From: Methanobrevibacter wolinii SH
Lineage (GTDB): Archaea > Methanobacteriota > Methanobacteria > Methanobacteriales > Methanobacteriaceae
Direction of reading: 5' to 3'
Length of the DNA stretch: 64,000 nucleotides
Assembly (NCBI RefSeq): GCF_000621965.1
Contig: NZ_KK211377.1
Span: forward strand, 67,849-131,848
The position numbers were made by a program, and so were the translations under genes. The stretch's first letter is position 1, and each line of letters starts with the position of its first letter. Below, piece by piece: positions 49,217 to 57,956 of this stretch. The notes under the pieces are model-generated. The model saw only the letters and a list, made by a program, of their open reading frames with translations. It had not been told where the DNA came from and did no database searches.

Positions 49217-50695
49217 TTAGTTTGAATTATTGTTTTTAATTTCATTAATCATCCAATCTGGACTATTTTTTGTAGGTATTGTTAATACTAAATTATTCAT
49301 ATTATTTAATACAAATCTTACATCTTCTCTTGGAACTTCTAGAAGTATTAAGTAATTAGCATCTAAATCTCCAATATTTGATTTTCTTTCATAATCTGAT
49401 AATCTGATTCCATAATTATTTAGTATATTTTCTGTTTCGGTATCACTATATTCTAAGGTTTCTGCTTTAATATTTTCTTCAACATCTGTGGTATAAGTAT
49501 ATGAGGTATTTTCTTCTGTTTTTGAAATACTTTTTTCTGTTTTTGAGTTTATTGATCCACTATCTTTTCCCCTCATTATAGTAAGTACTTTACAACCACT
49601 AATTTCAGGATTAGCTTCTTCTGAATTATTACTTACTTTATTATTTGAAGTATTTTCTGTATTATTATTATTTTCTAGCTTATTATCACTTGAATTTATA
49701 TAATAAATATCTATTTTACTTCCAGTACTTATTAAACCACTTGCAGCTTGAAGTCTTGAAACTTCAATAGGTACAGCTACAGTGTCTGGTTTTTTAAATT
49801 CTATATTGGATAATACATATCCATCATTATCTTCTATAAGTTTAATAGCTTCATCTTCATTTATAAGAATATTTTTTTTACTATCATTTGTATATGTAAG
49901 CATTATTCTATTTCCAATATCTTTATTTTCTTTAATCTTTTTTAAATGATAATCTTTCCATTGTGCTGTTGCAGGTCTTAAAACATCTACACTGTCAATA
50001 TCTAATTTATTATGACATTTACTTATACGATCTTCAAGAACACTAGCTTCTTTTGCATTAACTAATGGTCCTTTATATAATCTGTTTATTTCATTTAATT
50101 TAGCTATTTTTTCATTATTCAATTCATTTTCCTTAGGTTCATATACTGTAAAATAATATATTCCTCCAATTATTATAATAAATAGTATTATAAAAAGTAT
50201 AAGTCCCATTTTAGCCTTTTCTTTATCTGTATATTCTGTTTTATTATTTATGGATTTAAAATGATTTAGTAATGGTTTTCCTAGTTTTTCTTTTTTTCTT
50301 GGTTTTTCTAGTTTTTTTAAATCATTGTTTTCTATCTTATTTTTTGAGTCTATGTCCTTGCTTATTCCTTTTAAATTAAATTTATCATTATTTGCTAGTT
50401 CATATATACTTTCATTTTTTAGTATATTCTCTTTATTGTTTTTTAAATCAGAATTAGTATTTAATTTATTTTTATTAAAATTAGAAGAATCAGTATTTAT
50501 ATCTTTATAATAATCTTTTTCAAAATCAGTTTCATTATTAAAATAATCATCTAAAAAATCATCTAAATCTTTAATCTCAGATAAATCTTTTTTATTATTT
50601 TCAGTTTTTAAAAAATTTTTAATTTTATTTATTAAACTATTATTTTCTTCTTTTATAGGTTCTAATGATTTTGGTTTATGTTTTTCGTCCTTCAT
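49217..50695 (-). CDS. Membrane protein with SAF/CpaB-like extracytoplasmic domain (possibly DUF515)
   Basis: A 492-residue protein. Residues 1-155 are highly charged, Asn/Lys/Asp-rich and likely disordered. One transmembrane helix follows (about 168-187). The outer part has a SAF-like segment (NGYVLSNIEFKKPDTVAVPIEVSRLQAASGLISTGSKIDIYYI-like order, about 290-330), a low-complexity Asn/Ser insert, and LDANYLILLEVPREDVRFVLN near the C-terminus. The pattern recalls CpaB/RcpC pilus-assembly proteins and methanogen DUF515, but I am unsure. It precedes the sortase on the same strand by 136 bp. Confidence 0.7.
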   Translation of the reverse strand: MKDEKHKPKSLEPIKEENNSLINKIKNFLKTENNKKDLSEIKDLDDFLDDYFNNETDFEKDYYKDINTDSSNFNKNKLNTNSDLKNNKENILKNESIYELANNDKFNLKGISKDIDSKNKIENNDLKKLEKPRKKEKLGKPLLNHFKSINNKTEYTDKEKAKMGLILFIILFIIIIGGIYYFTVYEPKENELNNEKIAKLNEINRLYKGPLVNAKEASVLEDRISKCHNKLDIDSVDVLRPATAQWKDYHLKKIKENKDIGNRIMLTYTNDSKKNILINEDEAIKLIEDNDGYVLSNIEFKKPDTVAVPIEVSRLQAASGLISTGSKIDIYYINSSDNKLENNNNTENTSNNKVSNNSEEANPEISGCKVLTIMRGKDSGSINSKTEKSISKTEENTSYTYTTDVEENIKAETLEYSDTETENILNNYGIRLSDYERKSNIGDLDANYLILLEVPREDVRFVLNNMNNLVLTIPTKNSPDWMINEIKNNNSN

Positions 50696-50794
50696 TTCCT
50701 ACCAACCTAATGGATGGAACATTTTTTAGACGAACAAAAAAAGTATAATATATAATTATTATTTTTCATTATATATTATTTAGTAAGTATAAAT

Positions 50795-51487
50795 TTATTT
50801 ATTTATTAATATATTACTTATTAGGTAGTATAAAGTCATTACAAGTAATATTATTGCTGCAATATTAATATTATATATTACTGGGAATTTTATAAACATC
50901 AATATAATTAAGAATAATGCAAAAATTATAACTTTTATATTTCCAAATTTTTCATATTTTACATTACTTATCATAAGTATTCCAACAATTACCATAAGTA
51001 TCATTGCAATGTATACATTGTATATACCACTTAAATAGTATGTTACTAAAATAAATGCTATTCCAGGTATTGGAAAACCAATAAAACCTTTAAAATCTAT
51101 TTTATCTGCAATTACATTGTATCGTGTTAATCTTAATACTCCGCAAATTACTATAAATAATGAAACAATTATTAAACCAATTTCAGGACCATTTAAATTC
51201 ATTCCTGAAATATATAATAATATTGCAGGTGCTACTCCAAATGAAACTATATCAGATAATGAATCAATATTCTTTCCAAATCCGTGAATATCATCTCTAC
51301 CTACTTTTCTAGCTGTCCATCCATCACATGAGTCAAAAATTATTGCTAAAATAATAAATAATGTAGCTAAACTTAAATTATTATTTATAGCACATATTAT
51401 AGATAAGAAACCTGAACTCATATTTGATAATGATATAAAATCAGGTATAGCTATAAAATGTTCCATTCCTGTTTTTTCAATTTTCAT
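50795..51487 (-). CDS. pssA: Archaetidylserine synthase
   Basis: A 230-residue CDP-alcohol phosphatidyltransferase, which exchanges CMP of CDP-archaeol for serine in membrane lipid synthesis. The family motif is complete: Asp52, Asp55, Gly56, Ala59, Arg60, Gly71, Asp75 and Asp79 (DSCDGWTARKVGRDD, then GKNIDSLSD). About six hydrophobic helices follow. N-terminal IPDFISLSNMSSGFLSI is characteristic of the serine-specific subgroup. An AGGAGTCAAT ribosome-binding site precedes the ATG. Confidence 0.92.
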   Translation of the reverse strand: MKIEKTGMEHFIAIPDFISLSNMSSGFLSIICAINNNLSLATLFIILAIIFDSCDGWTARKVGRDDIHGFGKNIDSLSDIVSFGVAPAILLYISGMNLNGPEIGLIIVSLFIVICGVLRLTRYNVIADKIDFKGFIGFPIPGIAFILVTYYLSGIYNVYIAMILMVIVGILMISNVKYEKFGNIKVIIFALFLIILMFIKFPVIYNINIAAIILLVMTLYYLISNILINK

Positions 51488-51856
51488 ATTGACTCCTATA
51501 CTCCTTTTTTTCTTAATTATTTAATATTCTTGATTATTTTTATTTTAAATAAATATTAAGAATTAATTAATTTTTAATTTTAATTTTCATGCTTTTTTAT
51601 TAATTTATTATATACTTAAATTTTGTTTTTATTTTAAATATTTTTTTGTATTTTATAAGATTTTATTTATTTTTATCAATAAATTTTTTAATATGATTAA
51701 ATATATATAATGTATAAACATTATAATAATATAATAGTCTATTAATTTTTGACTTGATATTTTTTTGTAATTTTTGATTGATTTTTTTGAAATAATTAAA
51801 TATTTAATTTATTAATTTCATAAATTATATATAAAAAACAGTTTTATGTGTGTACG
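51488..51856. other. Divergent A/T spacer
   Basis: The spacer contains promoters for pssA (minus) and the unknown-mreB pair (plus). No coding frame or RNA gene was seen. Confidence 0.4.
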
Positions 51857-52513
51857 ATGATTGAAGATAATATTCGAGCTTTAAGAGAAGCTGCAAGGAT
51901 TACTGATGATAAAGAAGATAATAATGATTCTTCTATCAATCAACCTCCTAAAAAGTTATGGTGTGTAATGGCAGGTAATGATAAATTAATTGATGACATT
52001 GCATACGATGCTATATCTTCTAGAGATAAAGTTAAAATCCTATTTCGGGAGCATGTTACTTTAGAAGAAGATAAAATCAACAGAAAATTTGATTTTATCA
52101 TGTTATATGGTGAAGCAGCTACTATTAAAAGACTTAGTAATGATTGTAAAGATGGTGGAGGAGCATATATTAAGATACCTCAAAATTATATTGAAGAAAA
52201 ATCTAATTTAATGATTTTAGTAGGTCCAGAAGACACTATCAGAAAATCTGTTGCTAAGATGGAAAGAGCTAGAATTCAATTTGGTATATTGTTAGATGAT
52301 CAAACTACTGGTTTTATCCAAACAGATATAAATATTAAATTACCTAAATTTTTAAAAAATACATTTAATCCATTGTTTAATGTTAGTGAAGTTGTTTTAA
52401 AAACAATTTTAATATCTGTTGATGAGGATAAAGATGTAAATAAAGTTTCAGATATTGCTACATCAGATAAAATTTTTGTTATTGACTTTAAGGATATTGA
52501 TATGGAGGCTTAA
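51857..52513 (+). CDS. Unrecognised protein coupled to the MreB-like actin
   Basis: A 218-residue soluble protein from the ATG at 51857 (MIEDNIRALREAARI); an in-frame GTG three codons upstream is also possible. No family is recognised. It has a short acidic disordered stretch (about 20-33), then an alpha/beta domain with LWCVMAGNDKLIDDIAYDAI and FDFIMLYGEAATIKRL, then a C-terminal beta-rich part. No membrane span is present. Its stop is 4 bp before the mreB start, and the mreB ribosome-binding site GGAGG lies within its last codons, so the two products are probably functionally linked. Confidence 0.78.
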   Translation: MIEDNIRALREAARITDDKEDNNDSSINQPPKKLWCVMAGNDKLIDDIAYDAISSRDKVKILFREHVTLEEDKINRKFDFIMLYGEAATIKRLSNDCKDGGGAYIKIPQNYIEEKSNLMILVGPEDTIRKSVAKMERARIQFGILLDDQTTGFIQTDINIKLPKFLKNTFNPLFNVSEVVLKTILISVDEDKDVNKVSDIATSDKIFVIDFKDIDMEA

Positions 52514-52517
52514 TTAA

Positions 52518-53597
52518 ATGAGTTTATTTGGAAATAATAATGATGATAATACTAAAGATACACCTAAACAATCCACTATCCGTAATAGTTTAGGTATTGA
52601 TTTAGGTACTTTAAATACTGTAATTGCAAAACCTTCAGGAGATAAATTTGATTTATACCAAATTCCTTCTGTTGTTGCTGTTAAAAAAGATGACCCTACT
52701 TCTGTTTTAGCAGTTGGTGAAGAAGCAAAATTAATGTTAGGAAGAACACCGGAAGATATTGTTGCTGTAAGGCCACTTAAAAAAGGAGTTATTGAAAATA
52801 TTGTTCAAGCTCAATCTTTACTTATTCGTGCAATTCAAATAGGTATTAATGATGGTGAATCTGTTGGAAGACTTGTTATAGGTATTCCTGGAGATTCTTC
52901 AGAAGTAGAAAAAAATGCAGCAGAAGAAATTGGAAGAAAAGCTGGTGCAGATGAAGTTATTGTAATTAGTGAAGGATTAGCTGCAGCTATTGGTGCTGGA
53001 TTACCAATTGCAGAACCTAATGGTATTATGGTTATTGATATTGGTGCAGGTTCTACTGATTTAGTTGTTATTTCTCTTGGTGGAATTACTGATATTGAAA
53101 CTGTAAGAGTTGGTGGAGACGATATTGATAATAAAATCGTTGAATTAATTGCTGAAAAATATAATGTAGCTATTGGTATTCATGATGCAGAATCTGCTAA
53201 AATGGAAGTTGGTATGATTCACTGTAGTGAAACACTTGAAAATTTATCTGTAGAAGTTATTGGTAAATCTTTAGAAACTAATAGACCTAAAAAAGTAGTT
53301 ATTGATTCTATGCTTGTAGCTGATGCTGTTGAACCAGTTATGAAAGCAATTATTGATGGATTAAATTTAATCTTTGAAAGATTATCTCCAGAATTAATTA
53401 TGGGTATTTATAAAAATTCCGTTGCTGTAGGTGGAACTTCAAGATTACGTGGTCTTAAAGAAAGAATCTATGATGAAGTTGGTGTACCTGTAACTATTTC
53501 AGATGATCCAATGACTGTAGTTGCAAAAGGTACTGCTATTGTTGCTGCAGAACCATTAGCTTTAGAACCTGAAGTACGTCTTAGAGCTATGAAATAG
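52518..53597 (+). CDS. mreB: MreB-like actin homologue
   Basis: A 359-residue actin/Hsp70-fold ATPase closest in layout to MreB. After a polar 20-residue N-terminal tail come phosphate-1 GIDLGTLNTVIA (about 26-37), phosphate-2 VIDIGAGSTDLVVISLGG (about 174-191) and the adenosine motif VAVGGTSRLRGL (around residue 302-313). MreB filaments guide wall synthesis in rod-shaped cells; Methanobacteriaceae carry MreB-like proteins with pseudomurein walls. Compared with bacterial MreB the N-terminal extension is longer. It is co-transcribed with the preceding unknown gene and ends in a hairpin terminator. Confidence 0.92.
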   Translation: MSLFGNNNDDNTKDTPKQSTIRNSLGIDLGTLNTVIAKPSGDKFDLYQIPSVVAVKKDDPTSVLAVGEEAKLMLGRTPEDIVAVRPLKKGVIENIVQAQSLLIRAIQIGINDGESVGRLVIGIPGDSSEVEKNAAEEIGRKAGADEVIVISEGLAAAIGAGLPIAEPNGIMVIDIGAGSTDLVVISLGGITDIETVRVGGDDIDNKIVELIAEKYNVAIGIHDAESAKMEVGMIHCSETLENLSVEVIGKSLETNRPKKVVIDSMLVADAVEPVMKAIIDGLNLIFERLSPELIMGIYKNSVAVGGTSRLRGLKERIYDEVGVPVTISDDPMTVVAKGTAIVAAEPLALEPEVRLRAMK

Positions 53598-53625
53598 ATT
53601 TTTTCAATCTATTATTTTTATTTTT
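53593..53625 (+). terminator. Hairpin terminator after mreB
   Basis: AATAGATT at 53593-53600 pairs with AATCTATT at 53606-53613 around a TTTTC loop, followed by T-rich sequence. It overlaps the TAG stop codon. Confidence 0.78.
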
Positions 53626-53749
53626 TTATTAATATTTTATAATTATTTTTTATTTTTAATTTTATTAGTCTATTTTTTATTATTCTCTTAAAAAGACTTT
53701 TTACTTTTTTATTTTTAGACTATTTACTATTTTATTTTAAGGTTATATT

Positions 53750-54394
53750 ATGGATATAATGGGTGTTGATGAAGCAGGACGAGGTCCAGTATTAGGGCCT
53801 ATGGTTATTGGAGGGATTGTAGTTCCTGAAAAAATGAATCCAGTACTTGAAAGAATGGGTGTTAAAGATTCTAAAAAATTAACTCCTGAAAGAAGAGCTG
53901 TACTTGCACGTAAATTATCTAAGATGTTTGATTATGATACAGTAATAATTAGTGCAAAAGATATTGATAATTTAAGATCAAAAGGTGTTAATCTTAATGA
54001 TATTGAAAAATTAGGAATGATTAAACTTATTCGTAAATTAAATCCTGAAGAAGTTATTATTGATGCTGTAGATATTAAAGAATTACGTTTTCAAAACCAA
54101 ATTCAAAAAGAAATTGGGGATGATATTAAAGTCATTGCTAAACATAAAGCAGATGACACTTATGTTCAAGTAGGTGCTGCATCTATTATGGCTAAAGTTA
54201 CTCGTGATAATATTATTGCAGATATAAATAAAGATTATGAAGATATGGGAGGTATTGGATCTGGTTATCCAAGTGATCCTCATACTAAACATTTTTTATC
54301 TAAATTTACTTATAATGAACTTCCAGATTTCGTTAGAAAATCTTGGAATACTGTTAAAAAAATGAAAGATGATGAATCTCAACTAAGATTCTAA
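53750..54394 (+). CDS. rnhB: Ribonuclease HII
   Basis: A 214-residue RNase HII that removes ribonucleotides and RNA from RNA-DNA hybrids. The catalytic DEDD set is visible: Asp7 and Glu8 in GVDEAGRGPVLGPMV, Asp105 in IIDAVDI, and the fourth in AKHKADDTY near 131. The SGYPSDPHTKHFL segment is the usual type 2 C-terminal motif. The ribosome-binding site is AAGGTTAT. It is transcribed separately from mreB. Confidence 0.95.
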   Translation: MDIMGVDEAGRGPVLGPMVIGGIVVPEKMNPVLERMGVKDSKKLTPERRAVLARKLSKMFDYDTVIISAKDIDNLRSKGVNLNDIEKLGMIKLIRKLNPEEVIIDAVDIKELRFQNQIQKEIGDDIKVIAKHKADDTYVQVGAASIMAKVTRDNIIADINKDYEDMGGIGSGYPSDPHTKHFLSKFTYNELPDFVRKSWNTVKKMKDDESQLRF

Positions 54395-54782
54395 TTTATC
54401 TTAATTTTTTTATTTTTTCTTATTTTATGGTTTCTTGAAAACTATTTTTTTAAAAATTTAAACTGAGATTAAACCTAAAACCATATTAGATGTATTCTGG
54501 TTGAAAACTATTTTTAAAATTTAAACTTATTTATACTTGAAAATTAATTTTTAAGAAAGTTTATTTATAGAAATTTTGATGTTTTAACAAGTCTATTTTA
54601 TTTTAATTTTCTATTTTATTTTTTAAAGAAAATCTATTTTTTAATAGTTTCAATATTCCTATTTAATAATAAAATTTATTTAAGTTTAAACTAAATATTA
54701 TATTTGTATATTATATTTTTTTGAAGATTGATTTGATTTTCATTAAATATTTTTTATAATTTATAAAATAGTGAGGAATAAA
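54395..54782. repeat. Spacer with direct repeats containing TTGAAAACTATTTTT
   Basis: TTGAAAACTATTTTT occurs at 54435-54449 and 54501-54515, each followed by a run of A/T and AATTTAAACT; a weaker third copy begins near 54537. The repeat spacing is 66 bp. The reverse complement (AATAGTTTTCAA) resembles ATAGTTTCAA at 54644-54653 in the same spacer and ATAGGATTTCAA at 30114-30125. No gene is seen. Confidence 0.5.
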
Positions 54783-55622
54783 ATGATTATTGAACAGTTT
54801 GGTACCCTCATGGCAGGAATTGTTGATTTCTTTAAAAATGGGGGTATTATTACTTATCTTATTACATTTATTGGGATTTATGGTTTTTTAACTGCACTTC
54901 AAAAAATTAATTATCTTAGAAGAATAGGTGATGTTGATGCAACTGAGATTATGGGTATAGTTTCTGTTGCTATGGAACGTGGGGGTGCTATTGAAGCTTT
55001 AAAAGAGATTAGTCCTTATAAGAATCCTGTTTCAAGAATTATTTCTGAGGCTTTGAAAATCGGTTATAAAAATAAGACTGAAGTTGAAGAAAGTATGGAA
55101 CAAATTTTTATTGTTGAAACAAGTAAAATGACTAAAGGTTTAGATATGATTAAGACAATTACAGAACTTGCTCCTTTTTTAGGTTTGATTGGTACTGTAT
55201 TTGGTATTTGGATGACATTTAAAGCTTTAGGTGTTAATCCTTCATCTGCAGCTATGGCTGAAGGTATTTATGTAGCTTTAATTACAACTATTGCTGGTTT
55301 ATGTGTAGCTATTGTATTATTACCTCTTTATACATATATTAAATCATTAATTGATAAAGAAATGGATAAAATTGAACTCGCTACTAAAATGACTAACTGG
55401 AATTATGCAGTAGCTAAAATTAGGGTATCTGAAAATTTACCTTGTGTAATTAAATCATTACAAGAAGGTGAAGGTATTGTTAATGTAAGGGAAATATCTG
55501 AACCTAATGCTAATATTCAAATTTCATTTAAACCTAGTATGTTAGAAAAAAGTATTAGTAATATTATCTTAGAGATGTGTAATGTTGGTTCTGAGATTGT
55601 TGAAAGTAAACTCAAACAATAA
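54783..55622 (+). CDS. MotA/TolQ/ExbB-family proton channel protein
   Basis: A 280-residue protein from the ATG at 54783, which follows GTGAGGAAT; the in-frame GTG at 54771 lies in that ribosome-binding site. It has an N-terminal transmembrane segment (about residues 15-33) and the MotA/TolQ/ExbB core with two further helices (LAPFLGLIGTVFGIWMTFKAL near 135-155, and AEGIYVALITTIAGLCVAIVLLPLYTYI near 165-190). With the next gene it should form an ExbB-ExbD-type channel using an ion gradient. The partner that does mechanical work is not apparent. Confidence 0.9.
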   Translation: MIIEQFGTLMAGIVDFFKNGGIITYLITFIGIYGFLTALQKINYLRRIGDVDATEIMGIVSVAMERGGAIEALKEISPYKNPVSRIISEALKIGYKNKTEVEESMEQIFIVETSKMTKGLDMIKTITELAPFLGLIGTVFGIWMTFKALGVNPSSAAMAEGIYVALITTIAGLCVAIVLLPLYTYIKSLIDKEMDKIELATKMTNWNYAVAKIRVSENLPCVIKSLQEGEGIVNVREISEPNANIQISFKPSMLEKSISNIILEMCNVGSEIVESKLKQ

Positions 55623-55631
55623 GGTGAGCTT

Positions 55632-56063
55632 ATGAGTTTAGATATTAAATCAAGAAAGGAGAGATTAAAAGAAGATAAGGTTAATATTAATCTTGTTCCT
55701 TTCATTGATATTTTATTTACAATTTTAATATTTGTTGTTGTAACTAGTAGTTTTGCTGGTACTGCAATGCAAGATCAGTCACAAAATAATGTATCTGCCT
55801 CAGGTAAACCTAATGTAACAGATACCTCAGGTAATTCTGAATATTATATTATTCCAGTTCAAGGTTTACATAAAGTAACTGTTAATGGACAGGATATGTC
55901 TTCTTATATTAAAGATGATTCTATTGCTATTCATTCGCAAGTTATTGACTCTGGTCAAATAAATGTGGATAGTAAAAATAAAGAAATTATTATTACGGTT
56001 CCGGATGGTATGGATCCTAAAAAAGCTGTAAGATCTCCTTCAGATAAGGATAAGACGGAATAA
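55632..56063 (+). CDS. ExbD/TolR-family protein
   Basis: A 143-residue single-span protein: a basic N-terminal tail, a transmembrane helix (about 20-42) with the conserved ion-binding Asp26 in NLVPFIDILFTILIF, and an extracytoplasmic domain rich in Ser, Gln and Asn. It starts 9 bp after the ExbB-like gene with AAGGTGAGCTT. The usual ExbD periplasmic fold is only partly recognisable (YYIIPVQGLHKVTVNG, then DSGQINVDSKNKEIIITVP), which is typical for distant members. Confidence 0.87.
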   Translation: MSLDIKSRKERLKEDKVNINLVPFIDILFTILIFVVVTSSFAGTAMQDQSQNNVSASGKPNVTDTSGNSEYYIIPVQGLHKVTVNGQDMSSYIKDDSIAIHSQVIDSGQINVDSKNKEIIITVPDGMDPKKAVRSPSDKDKTE

Positions 56064-56353
56064 TAATTTTTAATTAATTTTTATTTTTTCTATTTTTAGT
56101 TTTTGTTTTATTTTTTTCTAGGTTTTATGATAATTTAATGTTTTATTTTTTATTTTTATTTTTTTCTAGGTTTTATAGTAAATTAATCTTTAATTTAAAA
56201 TAAATGAATTATAGAATTTTATATTTTTAAATAAAATAAGTTTAAAATCTCTTTATTTTTTATTTTTTTAAAAAATTAAATAAGAAATAATAAATATTTT
56301 GTTTATCAAATCTATTTTTAAATAATAAATATTTTTTATTAAGGAGGAATTTA
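56064..56353. other. T-rich spacer before purO
   Basis: Contains two near-copies of TTTTTTCTAGGTTTTAT(G/A) around 56113-56129 and 56159-56176 but no gene. It ends in TTAAGGAGGAATTTA before purO. Confidence 0.4.
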
Positions 56354-56992
56354 ATGTATTTGGGAAGAATTTTAGCAGTAGGTATGAATTGTGATAAAAA
56401 ACCATTTGTTGCATATAGAGTATCAAGTAGACATTTTCCTAATAGACAAGCAAAAGTAAATGGTAAAGAAGCAGCAATAATTCCAAGACCTGGTTTTGAA
56501 ACAGATATTTTTAAAAATACTTATATTGCATATAATTGTATTAGAATTGTTGATGATTTAGCTATTGTATCTAATGGTTCTCAAACAGATGTTATTGCAG
56601 ATAAACTTGCTATGGGTATGAATATAAAAGATGCACTTGCATATTCTCTTTTAACTATGGATTATGAAAAAGATGATTATCATACTCCTCGTATTGCGGG
56701 TGTTGTTAGTTCAAATACTAATGAAGAGGAATATGAAGCATATGTTGGTATTGTAACTGATTCAAAAATTATTGTTGAAAAATTAGATTATGGTCAAGCA
56801 GTTTATATTTCTGTATATGAGCATCAAGAACCTCATACTATAGAATATAATGCATCTTCTAGTGAAGAAATTGCTCAGTATATTTTTAATCAAGGTGAAT
56901 TTGCAGATTTTGAACATCCTGTAACTTCTGTTGGTTCTGTTTATGATGGAGACTGGAATACTTCTGCAATAGTACCTGATTTTAATGAATAA
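56354..56992 (+). CDS. purO: IMP cyclohydrolase, archaeal type
   Basis: The 212-residue PurO, which closes the ring of FAICAR to IMP and replaces bacterial PurH in many archaea. Family segments are MYLGRILAVGMNCDKKPFVAYRVSSRHFPNR-like start (first 31 residues), IPRPGFETDIFKNTYIAYNC (around 47-66), and AVYISVYEHQEPHT. Length is normal. A strong AAGGAGGAAT ribosome-binding site precedes the ATG. Confidence 0.95.
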   Translation: MYLGRILAVGMNCDKKPFVAYRVSSRHFPNRQAKVNGKEAAIIPRPGFETDIFKNTYIAYNCIRIVDDLAIVSNGSQTDVIADKLAMGMNIKDALAYSLLTMDYEKDDYHTPRIAGVVSSNTNEEEYEAYVGIVTDSKIIVEKLDYGQAVYISVYEHQEPHTIEYNASSSEEIAQYIFNQGEFADFEHPVTSVGSVYDGDWNTSAIVPDFNE

Positions 56993-57142
56993 AATTATTG
57001 TTTATAATACTTTTTAATATCATTAAATAGAAAATATTATGGCATATTAATTTATACTTCTATATGTAAAAGAATCTGGAATATTAGTTGTTAAATAATT
57101 ATTTTTATATTTTAAGAAATTATATAAAAAAGGGATGATATT

Positions 57143-57907
57143 ATGAATTTAGAATTATTTGGATTAGAAGGAATTCCTATTGTTAATAAAGGAGAAAATA
57201 TTGCAGAATTAATTTTAAAAGCATTAAAAAATCAGGGTAAAACTCTTGAAGATAAAGATATTGTTTTAGTTGCAGAAACTCTTGTTTCTAAAGCAGAAGG
57301 TAATGTTATAAAGTTAGGTGATATTTTACCTTCAGAAGATGCAATATTAATTGCTAAAAAATCTAAAAAGGATTCTAAATTAGTTGAAGCTATTATTCAA
57401 GAGGCAAGGGAAGTTGTTGCAGTTGGTCCTGATTTTGTTATTACTGAAACAAATCAAGGTTTTGTATGTGCAAATTCTGGGATCGATGAATCAAATGTAG
57501 GTGATGGTTTAGCAACACCTATGCCTGAAGATGCAGATTTATCTGCAAAAAAAATAAGAGAAGAACTTGAAAAAGCAACAGGTAAGAAATTAGCTGTAAT
57601 AATTACTGATACTCAAGGAAGAGCATTTAGAGTTGGTGCTGTTGGTGTTGCTATTGGATGTTCTGGTATTGATCCTTTGTGGAAAAGACAAGGTGATGAA
57701 GATTTATATGGTAGAAAACTACATAGTTCTGAAGTAGCTACTGCAGATGAACTTGCTGCTGCAGCTTCTTTAGTACAAGGTCAAGCAGACGAAGGTTTAC
57801 CTGTTGTTGTTATTAGAGGATTCTCTGCATTTGATACTTTAAGAAACACTGAAAGTGATATTCATCCACTTCTTCGTCCAAAAGAATTTGATGTATTTAG
57901 AAATTAA
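57143..57907 (+). CDS. cofE: Coenzyme F420-0:L-glutamate ligase
   Basis: The 254-residue CofE, which adds glutamates to F420-0 using GTP. Conserved parts are GLEGIPIVNKGENIAELIL (about 8-26), the VLVAETLVSKAEGN segment, ITDTQGRAFRVGAVGVAIGCSGIDPL (about 154-179) with metal- and substrate-binding residues, and QADEGLPVVVIRGF. It lies 49 bp upstream of cofD on the same strand, so the last two F420 steps are made together. The ribosome-binding site is AAGGGATGATATT. Confidence 0.95.
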   Translation: MNLELFGLEGIPIVNKGENIAELILKALKNQGKTLEDKDIVLVAETLVSKAEGNVIKLGDILPSEDAILIAKKSKKDSKLVEAIIQEAREVVAVGPDFVITETNQGFVCANSGIDESNVGDGLATPMPEDADLSAKKIREELEKATGKKLAVIITDTQGRAFRVGAVGVAIGCSGIDPLWKRQGDEDLYGRKLHSSEVATADELAAAASLVQGQADEGLPVVVIRGFSAFDTLRNTESDIHPLLRPKEFDVFRN

Positions 57908-57956
57908 ATTCTTTTTTAATATCTTTTTTTTAATTGTTAAAATATTAGGTGTATTC

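Noticed and set aside
57855-57956. Extended CofD start inside cofE
   Set aside because: The extension translates the cofE end and T-rich spacer in another frame, is Phe/Ile-rich, and the family start MKITVLSGGTG has its own TAGGTG ribosome-binding site.
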